NCBI GenBank assembly: GCA_963736355.1 | Contig: CAVTOO010000004.1 | Span: 396,996 to 460,995, forward strand | Direction of reading: 5' to 3' | DNA: 64,000 nucleotides | Origin: CAVTOO01 sp963736355 | GTDB taxonomy: Bacteria; Pseudomonadota; Alphaproteobacteria; Rhizobiales; Xanthobacteraceae | Shown here: positions 25,614 to 35,062 of the stretch, piece after piece | How the letters are laid out: every line of letters starts with the position of its first letter | Numbering within the stretch: position 1 is the first letter of the stretch | The notes under the pieces: generated by a model | What the model was told of the DNA's origin: nothing | Database searches by the model: none | Seen by the model: the letters and a program-made list of their open reading frames with translations, nothing else | Position numbers and translations under genes: made by a program

Positions 25614-26870
25614 ATGTCAGCCTGCGGACTTGATTTCGGGACGTCGAATACGACGCTTGGGACGCTTGTGGGCGGACAGCCGGTTCTGGTCGAACTGGAC
25701 GCGGGGCAGACGGCTATTCCGAGCGCCATTTTTTATGAGCTGGATGGCGCCGCACTGGTCGGCCGCGCCGCCATCGAGGCATATGTTGACGGTGTGTCCG
25801 GGCGCCTGATGCGCAGCCTGAAATCGCTGCTCGGCACGTCGCTCATCGAGGAGGTGACGCAGGTCGGCCGCGAGCGCGTGTCGTTCAGGGATGTCATTGC
25901 CTACTACATCGGTGCGGTAAAACGGCGGGCCGAGCAATCCGTCGGTCACGAACTCCGCTCCGTCGTTCATGGCCGCCCGGTGCATTTCGTCGACAATTCG
26001 CCAGAGGCGGACGCGGCCGCCGAACAAACATTGCGCGACATCGCCCATGAAGTGGGTTTCGCCGACGTCACGTTCCAGCTTGAGCCCATCGCCGCGGCGC
26101 TGGACTATGAACGGCAAATCACCGGCGAGGAGATCGCGCTGATTGCCGATATCGGCGGCGGCACGTCCGATTTCTCGATTGTGCGTCTCAGCCCCGCGCG
26201 GCATCTGAAAGCCGATCGCTCATCCGATGTTTTGGCCAATGACGGCGTGCGTATCGGCGGCACTGATTTCGATTACCAGCTCAGTCTGGGAACGATCATG
26301 CCGCTGTTCGGCTATCGTAGCGCAATGAAGCGCGCCGGAACGGAAGTGCCGCCGCGCTATTTTTACGAGCTGGCAACCTGGGCCAACATCAACAGGATGT
26401 ACGAGCGCAAGGTGATGAACGAAGTTCTTCAGGTGCGTTTTGAGTCGGCACAGCCTGAACTGGTCGACCGCCTCGTTCGGGTGCTCGATGAACAGCGCGG
26501 CCATACGCTCGCGATGGAAGTTGAAGAGGCCAAGATCGCGCTGTCGGATAAGAAGAAATTCGATATGTCGTTCGACTGGGTGGAGCCGGGTTTAAACGTC
26601 GCTGTGACCCAAAAGGATCTCGTCACCCACACGGGACGACTGGCAGCGAATATCGCGGCCAGAATAACGAAATGCCTTCAGCAGGCAGGGCTCACTGCGA
26701 AGGACATTGACGCGGTATTCCTGACCGGAGGATCGGCTCAACTCGCGCATGTTCGCGAGGCCATCGTCAAGATGGTGCCGGCCGCACGACTGATTGAAGG
26801 TGATAAATTCGGCGCGGTCGGCAAGGGTTTGACCATCGAGGCAGGCCGCCGATACGGACCGGGCGCTTAA
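25614..26870 (+). CDS. Hsp70-family protein (YegD-like)
   Basis: A 418-residue cytoplasmic protein with the actin/Hsp70 ATPase fold only. Visible are phosphate-1 GLDFGTSNTTLGTL at the start, ALIADIGGGTSDFSIVRL (phosphate 2), EPIAAALDYERQ, and a late adenosine motif VFLTGGSAQLAHVREAI. No peptide-binding C-terminal domain follows, as in YegD. GGAGC precedes ATG 25614. It is divergent from tarD and convergent with a small CxxC gene. Its client is unknown; a chaperone-like or regulatory ATPase role is inferred from the family. Confidence 0.9.
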   Translation: MSACGLDFGTSNTTLGTLVGGQPVLVELDAGQTAIPSAIFYELDGAALVGRAAIEAYVDGVSGRLMRSLKSLLGTSLIEEVTQVGRERVSFRDVIAYYIGAVKRRAEQSVGHELRSVVHGRPVHFVDNSPEADAAAEQTLRDIAHEVGFADVTFQLEPIAAALDYERQITGEEIALIADIGGGTSDFSIVRLSPARHLKADRSSDVLANDGVRIGGTDFDYQLSLGTIMPLFGYRSAMKRAGTEVPPRYFYELATWANINRMYERKVMNEVLQVRFESAQPELVDRLVRVLDEQRGHTLAMEVEEAKIALSDKKKFDMSFDWVEPGLNVAVTQKDLVTHTGRLAANIAARITKCLQQAGLTAKDIDAVFLTGGSAQLAHVREAIVKMVPAARLIEGDKFGAVGKGLTIEAGRRYGPGA

Positions 26871-26875
26871 GGCGG

Positions 26876-27094
26876 CTATTCGGGCCGCACCTGTCGCAGA
26901 AGTTCTTTCGCTTCCTTCGCGGACTTCGCGGTAAACACCATCCAGCAATTCATCGTCGTGAGTTCGTCGCTGCATTTGAAGCAGAGCGCCAGCTCATGAT
27001 GATTGTCGGCAGCCTTGTCCGATGTCGCTGCGATGATGTGGTTGGTCACCTTGCAGTTCGGGCAGGGCATGGTCAGCGTTTCTTCGGTCAGCAT
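26876..27094 (-). CDS. Small zinc-ribbon-like protein (two CxxC pairs, 72 aa)
   Basis: A 72-residue protein with MPCPNCK near the start and CFKCSDE about 30 residues later, followed by LTTMNCWMVF and a charged helical tail. Two CxxC pairs suggest a zinc ribbon. ATG 27094 has GAGG five bases upstream; an internal ATG (27070) directly before PCPNC is possible. It is convergent with the Hsp70-like gene, with 5 bases between the stops. No function can be assigned. Confidence 0.6.
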   Translation of the reverse strand: MLTEETLTMPCPNCKVTNHIIAATSDKAADNHHELALCFKCSDELTTMNCWMVFTAKSAKEAKELLRQVRPE

Positions 27095-27265
27095 AGGTCC
27101 TCGGCAGCCACATGGGTCGCGGCCAACCTACACCACTGCGCGCCATCAAAAAAGGGCGGCCTGAGCCTCTTCGCCCGGTGAGTACTGAGCACGCCGCACA
27201 GCAACGGCCGAAAGACAGCTTGAAGGATCAAGCCGTGAAATTCTGGATGGGATTCATCCCGGCCT

Positions 27266-28264
27266 TCATCGCGATCCGCTCGTGCGAAACTGTGTCGGAG
27301 AGCATCCGAATCGGGCGCGGAAACGCCGGTTGAAATACGACGCCTCATGAAATCCGCAGACATAGGCGATGTCACTGATCTTCATGCGGTCATGACGTGG
27401 GTCGGACAGCATCACGCGCGCCTTCTGCAACCTCAGCTCGTTGACACGATCGGTGAAGCTCCGGCCCGCCCCGTGCAGCAACTCTTGAACGTAGCGTGTC
27501 GACAGGTTCAGTCGCCGTGCCAGCTGGCGATGAGAGAAGGCTGGATCTGGAAAATTGGCGGCGATATCCGATAGCGCATCTTGCAAGTGTACTGCTCGCA
27601 GACCGCGCAGTCGCGCTATCTCGGCCTCAGTTGTCTTTTCTCCGAAAGACAACGCGACAAGGTCTATCAGCGTCGAGCTAATGTGCTCGATCAGTGCCGG
27701 TGTGAGAGGTGATCCGCCATCCTCAAGGAGAATGTCGATATACCGACGCAGGTGCCGCAGCGGCTCGCAGCCGGGTTCGATGGAAATGCCAACCAGATCT
27801 TCCGCGTCTTCAACCAGGTCCAGTAGGCGACGGCGGGGAAGGGCAATGGCGAGCCATCGGTTATCGGCGCGGCTGCGGATCTCTCCGCTCTCCGTGTTGG
27901 TGACAAGCACCGCGCCACCGGCATGGATCGTGCCTTCGCGTCCTATCTGCCGGAACGCCATGGGCGAAGTACCGGCATTGAGGCCCAGCACGAAATCGTC
28001 GTTGTCATCGTCCGCATAACGGGATGTGCGTGCGAAACATTCGATCGTTCCATCGAATCGGCCGATATGGATGCGGCCAAACCGCGTGAACTCGCAACGC
28101 ATCGCAAACGGCTTGCCGACAGCCGTCGACAGATCGAAGGCGCGTCCATAGCGCTCCATGAAAAGGTCGCGCCACAGCAGGTAGCGGCTCTGCTCGTCCA
28201 GATGTTTTGGAAGCTCGTCCGAAGAGAATGTCGTGTGCGCGTTGCTTGTGTCAAATGAATGCAT
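27266..28264 (-). CDS. AraC-family transcriptional regulator
   Basis: A regulator of about 332 residues. The C-terminal AraC DNA-binding domain has both helix-turn-helix units: FSHRQLARRLNLSTRYVQELLH, then the second with DIAYVCGFHEASYFNRRFR and GCSPTQFR at the end. The N-terminal half (about 1-200) resembles the AraC-binding-like domain of catabolic regulators. The start MHSFDTSNAH is tentative; a GTG at 28324 would add 20 residues. The beta-barrel protein gene lies upstream on the opposite strand with a 290-base gap, so it may regulate that gene or itself. Confidence 0.9.
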   Translation of the reverse strand: MHSFDTSNAHTTFSSDELPKHLDEQSRYLLWRDLFMERYGRAFDLSTAVGKPFAMRCEFTRFGRIHIGRFDGTIECFARTSRYADDDNDDFVLGLNAGTSPMAFRQIGREGTIHAGGAVLVTNTESGEIRSRADNRWLAIALPRRRLLDLVEDAEDLVGISIEPGCEPLRHLRRYIDILLEDGGSPLTPALIEHISSTLIDLVALSFGEKTTEAEIARLRGLRAVHLQDALSDIAANFPDPAFSHRQLARRLNLSTRYVQELLHGAGRSFTDRVNELRLQKARVMLSDPRHDRMKISDIAYVCGFHEASYFNRRFRARFGCSPTQFRTSGSR

Positions 28265-28553
28265 TTTGAAATCCGATTTCGCCAAGCAACCATTTTGATA
28301 TCTGAACGATGTTGCTGTCCACATTCAGATTTCGGTGAGGACGCGACGAGGCGCGCTCCGGTTCAAGCCCGGTGCAGTGTTATCCAAATGCTGTGGCGCA
28401 TCTGCCACAGCGCCGCAAATGCAGCGTGACACCGCGCGCGCGTCCAAGCCCGGCGCGGGCCCGGACAAGACGGAATCAGAACTCTTTGAGATGAATTCGG
28501 CTGCGACCGCCCGGATGTTCCGGCTGCGGCGCGGTCTTTGACTGGATGCGGGC

Positions 28554-30621
28554 ATGCGGAATCTGGTGGCTGGAATTGCGGGCGCGGTCCTCCTGTTGGG
28601 GGCGGGCGCGGCGTCGGCGGCGGACAAGGTGCGGCCCGTGACGAACGCCGATCCGTGCGGTGTGGCGCGCTTCAACGGCGCCTATCTGGGCGCCAGCATC
28701 GGCACCGCTGCCCATACGGCCCTGCGCACCGATGCGGACGAATACTTTCCCGTCGAGGGAAACTATTCCGCGACGCGGATCGGGTTCAGCGGTGGCCTGC
28801 AGGCGGGTTATGACTGGCAATCCTGCAACAAGGTGCTGGGCGTCGTCGCGGATTTCAACTGGGTCGATTCCGTGGTCACAACGCGGATCACGCCAAATCT
28901 GGCAAACACCACACGAACTATCCAGAGCGGCATGGACTGGTTCAGCACGCTGCGCGCCCGCGCCGGCGTCGCCTCGGGCGATACGCTGTTCTATGTCACG
29001 GGCGGCGTGGCAGCCGCCAGAACGAACCTGACGATCACGGACATCGAGCCGGGCGTCAATCAACGCAACGAATTCACCAATACGAGGCTGGGTCTCGTCG
29101 GCGGCGTCGGCGCCGAGTTCATGCTGGGCGGCAACTGGAGCCTGAGTGCCGAAGCGCTCTACATGCAGTTCAGAAAGGCAAACAATACGTTCCGATGGAC
29201 CAACGACGACTACACTTTCGTGTCGAACGACAGCGCCTTCGTCGGGCGCGTCGGCGTGAACTACCGCTTCGACAATCCGCGTAACGCCAGCGCGTCGATG
29301 AATGCCGAGCGCTGTGGCTCATCCCTGCGGTCCGGCGCATTTCAACGGCGGCTATGTCGGCGCTAACGCCGGCGCGGTCAGCTCCACGGCGTTGCGGCAG
29401 GATCAGGATGCGATCGTGAGCATCCATGGCGATCTGTCAGCCTCGACGAGCGGCGCGACAGCGGGCGCGCAACTCGGCTGGGATTGGCAGTCGTGCGGCC
29501 GGCTGCTCGGCATCGTTGCCGATCTGAATTGGAGTGCAGTGAATACGACTGCGATGGCGGAGCCGCATTCGCCAGGCTATCGCGCGATGGAAGGCCAGTC
29601 TGAACTGGTTTTCCACGTTCCGCGGCCGCGCCGGCCTCGTTGTCGACGACGCCTTGATCTATGTCACCGGCGGTCCTGCGATCGCCGGGATCGAGTTGGC
29701 GGTCACTCGGCGCGAAACGAACGTCAATGTTCATCATGCCTTCAACGATATGCGCTGGGGTGCCGCCGTCGGCGTCGGGGCGGAGTTCGCCGTGGCGCGA
29801 AACTGGAGCGTAAACACGGAACTGCTTTACCTTCAGTTCGTGCGCAACGCCCATTCGTTGCAGCGGAACAACAACACATTCAGCATCGAGAATCAGGACT
29901 CCGCCTGGGTCAGCCGCATCGGTCTCAACTATCGCTGGGACAAGCCGCAAGGCGCTCAAGCTTCGGCGACGTCCCGCAGGGCATCCTGCGGACCGTCGCG
30001 GTTCAACGGCGGCTATATCGGCGGCAATGTCGGTGCGATCCGCCGCACGACACTGACGCGCGACACGGATTCGTATTTCTTTGACAATGTCGAGTGGACC
30101 GAAACGCGCGGCGGCATGACGGGTGGCGTGCAGGCCGGCTACGACTGGCAATCCTGCGGCAAGGTGTTCGGCGTGGTTGCCGACGCCAACTTTGCCAGGG
30201 CCGATACGACCGTGCAGATCTATCCGCACGGTGGCAATGCGGGCGACCTCCAATCCTCTATCCGCAGCGGGATGGACTGGTTCGGCACAGTGCGCGGACG
30301 CGCCGGCGTCGCGATGGATGATGACGCTCGTCTATCTGACGGGCGGTCTGGCGGTCACTGACATCGGAACCGATCTGTCCCAGTCGCAGGGATTTCGCCA
30401 GGACAAGTTCGGCGGAAAGCGCTGGGGCTGGACCGGCGGTGCGGGCGCCGAATTCGCACTCGCCGGCAACTGGAGTGTCAATGGCGAAGTGCTCTACATG
30501 CAATTCGCCAAGGACTTCGCACACGTTCTTCGTGCCTAACCGCCTGCGGACGTTCGAAAGCTATGACTCCGCCTTCATCGGCCGCGTCGGCTTGAATTAC
30601 CGGTTCGGGCAGGAGAAAGTG
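28554..30621 (+). pseudogene. Outer-membrane beta-barrel protein with three tandem barrel domains, four frameshifts
   Basis: A signal peptide (MRNLVAGIAGAVLLLGAGAASA) is followed by three copies of a ~220-residue Omp25-like porin-type domain. Each begins C-G-x-x-x-F-N-G-x-Y-x-G-x-x-x-G (near 28655, 29325 and 29985), passes through AGYDWQSC or WDWQSC, and ends with a x-V/I-G-x-NYR-F/W signature. Copies two and three are joined in one frame without a stop. The frame shifts near 29310, 29600, 30320 and 30520, each by one extra base. The last frame runs into a hairpin at 30618, so the end is approximate. Function: outer-membrane protein, perhaps immunogenic or structural. Confidence 0.72.
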
Positions 30622-30640
30622 AGCGCTGTGCGCGCTCACT
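30618..30640. terminator. Hairpin between convergent genes
   Basis: AGTGAGCGC (30618-30626) pairs perfectly with GCGCTCACT (30632-30640) across a 5-base loop. It lies between the outer-membrane protein gene and minus-strand coding sequence and probably serves both directions. No long T run follows, so it may be Rho-assisted. Confidence 0.5.
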
Positions 30641-30790
30641 TCAGGAAGTCGAAAATCTCCGCGATCGCTTCGGTGCGTCCGCGCTCGGGCCGGTCGACGA
30701 TCAGATAGTGCGTCGTATTCTCCGGCTCGTAGATGCGAACCTCTTCGGCGTTGACGAGATCCGTCTTGAGCGCGTGAACGTCGCCCTCCC
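30636..30790 (-). pseudogene. Fragment of an alpha/beta hydrolase C-terminus (no start)
   Basis: Reading the minus strand from about 30790 to the TGA at 30636-30638 gives ~50 protein-like residues containing ALKTDLVNAEEVRIYEPEN, then THYLIVDRPERGRTEAI and a final IFDFLK. This pattern (acid strand, catalytic His region, last helix) resembles the end of an alpha/beta hydrolase. It begins just after the stop of the hydrolase at 30793 and has no start codon. It may be a remnant or a second broken portion of the same locus. Confidence 0.35.
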
Positions 30791-30792
30791 GG

Positions 30793-31648
30793 TCAGGTCC
30801 GGAAGACCTCGCTGGCGAATTCCGCCATCTCGCGGTTGAATCGCTCGGTTTGCTCCCAGAACGGCGAGTGTCCGCAGTCCTGGTAGACCGACAGTTTCGA
30901 GTGAGGGATCAACTCGTGGTGCCGGTCTGCCGCTGTTTTCTGGATCAGCGCGTCGTTGGTTCCGTGGCTGATCAGTGTCGGCACGCGCACAGCGCGCTGA
31001 GCGGCCATCGTCTCTTCGACGCGCGGCTGCCAGGATTTCATGAACAGGCTGTACCGCGGCCAGGCGACGATGTTGTAGGCGAGCATCGCCGCGAAATCGT
31101 CGGGCTCGGGTTGGCTCAGGAAGCAGGCGCGCAGAAATGCCGTCGATGAAGCGATGTCGAAGGCAAGGCCGGGGCCGGTGGAGGCCGGCGGCAATGCCGG
31201 GCCGGGACCACTGAAGGCCGGGTCGGCATACGGGACGCGAAGCAATGAAATGCAAACCGGAGATGGCTTTGTCACCATGGACCGCGAGATATTGCCCCAT
31301 GATGCGTCCGCCCATCGACCAGCCCGCAAGCATCGGCCGGTCGAGCTTCAGGCCGTCGATGACGGCATCGATGTCGGCGGCCCAGCGGGTTTGATCGCTG
31401 TAGAAGACAGCATCGTCCGGCTTGTCGCTTTCGCCGTGGCCGCGCACGTCGAGCGCGATCAGGCGGAACGGCGCAAGCTCCGGGCTCGCATACTGGCGCA
31501 CGAAGCAGAGATGGCTTTGCAGCACGCCGTGGATGAACAGGATCGGCGGTCCGTTCGGGTTGCCCCATTCGCGCACCGAGATGCGCACGCCGTCGGCGGT
31601 CGTCACGAACTGGTGCCGGCGTGCCTGTATGTCGAGGAAGATAGACAT
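30793..31648 (-). pseudogene. Alpha/beta hydrolase, one frameshift
   Basis: The first half, MSIFLDIQARRHQFVTTADG, continues with ILFIHGVLQSHLCFVRQY (oxyanion), IALDVRGHGESDKP, and the nucleophile elbow LAGWSMGGRIMGQYL (Ser). The frame changes near 31225-31240 by one extra base. The second half carries VPTLISHGTNDALIQKTAA (acid) and VYQDCGHSPFWEQTERFNREM (His), ending FASEVFRT. All catalytic residues are therefore present if the frame is restored. The next hydrolase upstream on the same strand (31656-32450) ends 7 bases before its start, so they form an operon. Ester or lactone hydrolysis is inferred. Confidence 0.8.
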
Positions 31649-31655
31649 GATGACG

Positions 31656-32450
31656 TCAGCTTTTGACGCTGTCGATGAAGGGGCCGACCAATTTATTGAA
31701 AGCGTCGGGATTCTCGATGTTCGAGATGTGGCCCGCATTCGGAACAACAACGAGGCGCGCGCCGGGGATGCGCTTGGCATCCTCGGCCATGCTCTTGGGC
31801 CGGTCGCCGTCCTGCTCGCCGACGACGAGCAGCGTCGGCTTGCCCACGGAGTCGAGATAGCTCGAATAATCGTAGACCTTCAGCGCTTCGATGCAGCCGA
31901 CATAGCCATCGACCTTGGTCGTGCGCACCATGCCCTTCAATTTGTCGATCGCCGGAATATTGGCGTCGCGCGAGGCTTGAGTGAACCATGTCGAGACCGT
32001 CGCATCCACGGTCGCATCCATGCCGTCCTCGCGTGCGACGCGGATTCGTTCGTTCCATCCGGGAATGCCCGCGGCCGATGCGCGGCAATCGCACATGGTG
32101 AGCGAGATCACGCGCTCGGGAAAGCGATGCACCAGGCCAAGCCCGGTGGAGCCGCCCATCGACAGGCCGACGAAATGCGCGCGCTGGATGCCTGCAACAT
32201 CCATCAGCGCCACGACATCGTCGACCAGTTGCGCGGGCGGATAGGGAGGCGGTGGCGCATCCGTGCCGCCATGGCCGCGCTGATCGTAGCGGAACACGCG
32301 ATAGCGGTCGCTCATGAAGGCCGCGAACTCGTCCCACATCGTCAGGTTCGTTGCCAGCGAGTTGGATAGGACGATCCACGGCGCGCCCTCGGGGCCTTCG
32401 GTCAGCGTGTTGAAAGTGATGCCGTTCGCGTTGAGCTTTTGCGGGGCCAT
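31656..32450 (-). CDS. Alpha/beta hydrolase, 3-oxoadipate enol-lactonase-like
   Basis: A 264-residue cytoplasmic hydrolase of the PcaD-like group. The motifs are complete: IVLSNSLATNLTMWDEFAA (oxyanion), FRYDQRGHGGTD, nucleophile elbow FVGLSMGGSTGLGL with Ser, acid in LLVVGEQDGDRPK and His in VVPNAGHISNIENPDAF. It contrasts with the Ser-to-Ala relative at 7499. The gene is divergent from the acyl-CoA dehydrogenase and leads a two-hydrolase operon. The substrate may be an enol-lactone, but generic esterase activity cannot be excluded. Confidence 0.87.
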   Translation of the reverse strand: MAPQKLNANGITFNTLTEGPEGAPWIVLSNSLATNLTMWDEFAAFMSDRYRVFRYDQRGHGGTDAPPPPYPPAQLVDDVVALMDVAGIQRAHFVGLSMGGSTGLGLVHRFPERVISLTMCDCRASAAGIPGWNERIRVAREDGMDATVDATVSTWFTQASRDANIPAIDKLKGMVRTTKVDGYVGCIEALKVYDYSSYLDSVGKPTLLVVGEQDGDRPKSMAEDAKRIPGARLVVVPNAGHISNIENPDAFNKLVGPFIDSVKS

Positions 32451-32624
32451 GGTCGTCGGAACTCCGTGACGGAAGGGCCCCGGTTATACCAATTGCACGG
32501 CGGTGCTCAAGTTCACGTCGGGCCGCATGGTGCAGCTGCGAACAGGTTCGCCGTTTGTCGCTTGTGGGACAAGTTGCAAGCCCTTCGGCCCAATTCCATG
32601 ATGCGTCGGTTAAGGGAGACTGCA

Positions 32625-33836
32625 ATGAACATAGACGTGTCGGATGATGCTTTGCCGCGTGACACAGGCGCGTGGGAAATCCCCGAACATTTTCGAATGC
32701 TGCGCGACACGGCGCGCCAGCTCATGGTCAAGGATATCCGGCCTGTCGAGGATACGGTGGAGCACGACGCCATCAAGCTGCCGGCCGATGAATTGGCGCG
32801 GCTTCAGGACAAAGTAAAACAGCTCGGCCTGTGGGGCATCCGCACGCCCGCAGAGTATGGCGGCATGGGCCTCAATCTTCTGGGCCAAGCTGTGCTGACT
32901 GAGGAAATCTCGCGCTGCAAGATGGGCATCTACGTACCCGGCTGCAACGCCTTCGGTCTCAATCCGCCGAGCGTGATTTTCGAGGGCACGCGCGACCAGA
33001 TCGAGCGCTACGGCATTCCGACTGTCGAATTCAAACGCAAATGGTTCGTCGCCATCAGCGAGCCTTCAGGCGGTTCCGATCCGGCGCGCGCGATCCGCAC
33101 CCGCGCCGTGCGCAAGAACGACCGCTACGTCATCAATGGCACCAAGACGTGGATCACGGACGCTGGCAATTGCGACTGGGGCATTGTCTTTGCGCGCACT
33201 GGCGAGCAGGGCGACCGCGGCGGCATCACCTGCTTTCTGGTCGACAGCAACACGCCGGGCATCAGCTTCAAGAAAATCCCGGTGATCCGTTCCTATTCGC
33301 CCTACGAGGTTCATTTCGACAATGTCGAAATCCCGTTCGAGAACAGGCTCGGCGAGGAAGGCGAAGGATTTAAGGTCGCCGACCGATGGCTGGTGGAAGG
33401 CCGCTTGCCGTATGCGGCGGGTGTCCTCGGTGTTGCGCAGCTGGCGCTCGAAATGGCGATCGACTGGGTCAAGGGGCGAGAGACATTCGGCGCCAAGCTC
33501 GCCAGCCGACAGGCGATCCAGTTCATGATCGCGGACAGCGAAATGGAGCTGCAGGCGGCGCGCCTGCTGATCTATCAGGCTTGCTGGGCGGGCGATCTCG
33601 GCCGCGACATGAAAGTGTCCTCGTCCATCGCCAAGGTGATGGCGACGGAAACCGCAGGCCGCGTTGTCGATCGCTGCATCCAGATGTTCGGCGGTCTCGG
33701 CGTCACGCAGGCGATGCCGCTGGAGCGCTGGTATCGCGAATTGCGCGTGACGCGCGTCGGCGAAGGCCCGTCCGAAGTGCAGCGTGCGGTGGTCGCGCGC
33801 AGCCTGCTGGGCGATGCGGCGCGCATGAGCCGCTAG
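32625..33836 (+). CDS. Acyl-CoA dehydrogenase
   Basis: A 403-residue FAD flavoprotein that introduces an alpha-beta double bond into an acyl-CoA. The three family blocks are clear: an N-terminal helical part, WFVAISEPSGGSDPARAIRT and KTWITDAGNCDWGIVFA in the middle beta-domain, and RQAIQFMIADSEMELQAAR, then IQMFGGLGVTQAMPLERWYRE and VGEGPSEVQRAVVAR at the C-terminus. ATG 32625 has AAGGGAGA upstream; the frame is open further left without homology. Its stop shares CTAG with the convergent CoA-transferase. With the neighbouring CoA-transferase and HMG-CoA-lyase-like genes it fits short or branched acyl-CoA breakdown. Confidence 0.94.
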   Translation: MNIDVSDDALPRDTGAWEIPEHFRMLRDTARQLMVKDIRPVEDTVEHDAIKLPADELARLQDKVKQLGLWGIRTPAEYGGMGLNLLGQAVLTEEISRCKMGIYVPGCNAFGLNPPSVIFEGTRDQIERYGIPTVEFKRKWFVAISEPSGGSDPARAIRTRAVRKNDRYVINGTKTWITDAGNCDWGIVFARTGEQGDRGGITCFLVDSNTPGISFKKIPVIRSYSPYEVHFDNVEIPFENRLGEEGEGFKVADRWLVEGRLPYAAGVLGVAQLALEMAIDWVKGRETFGAKLASRQAIQFMIADSEMELQAARLLIYQACWAGDLGRDMKVSSSIAKVMATETAGRVVDRCIQMFGGLGVTQAMPLERWYRELRVTRVGEGPSEVQRAVVARSLLGDAARMSR

Positions 33837-34975
33837 GCTTTTGCAGCCGCAGCACCGAACTCCGCATTGTCGGCACCCACGCGCGGGGCGGCCGAGCGGA
33901 TCGGCGGACGCGTGCCATCGAACGACAGCGGCAAACCGGTCAGAACGTAATCGGTATCGGGGACGGTCTGGATGATGCCGAGTGCTGCGACCTGCGGCTC
34001 GCTGGCGGCTTCCGCCATGGTGTTGATCGCCGCGCAGGGAACGCCGGCGCGTTCGAGCAGCGCGACCCAGTCCGCGCGCTTGCGTGTTTTCAGGATCGCC
34101 TGGATCTCGTTGAACAGCACGAGCCGGTTCTGGAGCCTGACGCGGTTGGTGCGGTAGCGCTCGTCCTGCGGCCAGTCCTCGCGTCCCATCACTTTGGCGA
34201 ACTTCTCGAACAACCGGTCGTTGCCGGCGCAGATCACGAGCGGTGCGTCGGAGGCGTCGAACGCCTCATAAGGCATCATGTTGGGATGGCCCGAGCGATG
34301 GCGCTCCGGCTCTTTCTTCTGATTGATCCAGCCGTCGAGCTTCTGACTGCCCCACACCAGTGCCGTCTCCAGCAGCGAGGCCGACACCACGCCGCCTTCG
34401 CCGGTCAGATGCCGGCGCTGCAGCAGCGCGAGGGCGCCGATGACGCTCCACATGCCGGAGCCCTGGTCACAGATTGAAGCGCCCATCCGCATCGGCGGGT
34501 CATCCGGGCCGCCATTGATCGCCGAGAGGCCACTAAACGCCTGAATGAGCGGCTCATAGGCCGGATGGAGTTTGAGCGGTCCGTCGGCGCCGAAGCCCGA
34601 AATCTCGCAGATGATCAGGCGCGGGAAACGCTGACGCAGTTGGTCATGACCGAGGCCGATGGTCGGCGGAATATCGGGCCGCAGATTATGCACGAGGATG
34701 TCTGTCGTACCCAAAATCTCGTCGAGCTTTGCTTGATCCGCCGCGTCCCGCAGATTGAGCGCGACTGATTTCTTGTTGCGGTTCCATTGCGTGAACAGAA
34801 GGGAGTTGCCGTTGCGGAACGGCTCGCCCATCATGCGGGCGTCGTCGCCGCCCTCGATGCGCTCGATCTTGATCACTTCGGCGCCGAGATCGGCAAAGAT
34901 GCAGCCCGCAAACGGAGCGGCAATCACTTGTCCGATTTCGACCACGCGCAGGCCTTGCAGGATCGTCATGTTCAA
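33833..34975 (-). CDS. Class III (CaiB/BaiF) CoA-transferase
   Basis: A 380-residue CoA-transferase: LQGLRVVEIGQVIAAPFAGCIFADLGAEVIKIE at the N-terminus, then RNKKSVALNLRD, the catalytic-region VHNLRPDIPPTIGLG, and SGFGADGPLKLHPAYEPLIQA. It belongs to a different subgroup from the two at 14360 and 20610, which begin with VVDLTQFEAGT. A second ATG (34969) is also a possible start. It is divergent from the HMG-CoA-lyase-like gene and convergent (4-base overlap) with the acyl-CoA dehydrogenase. It would activate an organic acid as its CoA ester for these enzymes. Confidence 0.92.
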   Translation of the reverse strand: MNMTILQGLRVVEIGQVIAAPFAGCIFADLGAEVIKIERIEGGDDARMMGEPFRNGNSLLFTQWNRNKKSVALNLRDAADQAKLDEILGTTDILVHNLRPDIPPTIGLGHDQLRQRFPRLIICEISGFGADGPLKLHPAYEPLIQAFSGLSAINGGPDDPPMRMGASICDQGSGMWSVIGALALLQRRHLTGEGGVVSASLLETALVWGSQKLDGWINQKKEPERHRSGHPNMMPYEAFDASDAPLVICAGNDRLFEKFAKVMGREDWPQDERYRTNRVRLQNRLVLFNEIQAILKTRKRADWVALLERAGVPCAAINTMAEAASEPQVAALGIIQTVPDTDYVLTGLPLSFDGTRPPIRSAAPRVGADNAEFGAAAAKA

Positions 34976-35062
34976 CTCGCATCGTGAAGCTGTTGCAGGT
35001 TCAATCCGGTGGCAGGACGCGGATTGATATTATAGAAAAGACGGAAGCGAATGGGGTGGCGT

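Noticed and set aside
25614..26870. Full DnaK chaperone
   Set aside because: The protein ends after the ATPase fold and lacks the substrate-binding domain, so it is YegD-like rather than DnaK.
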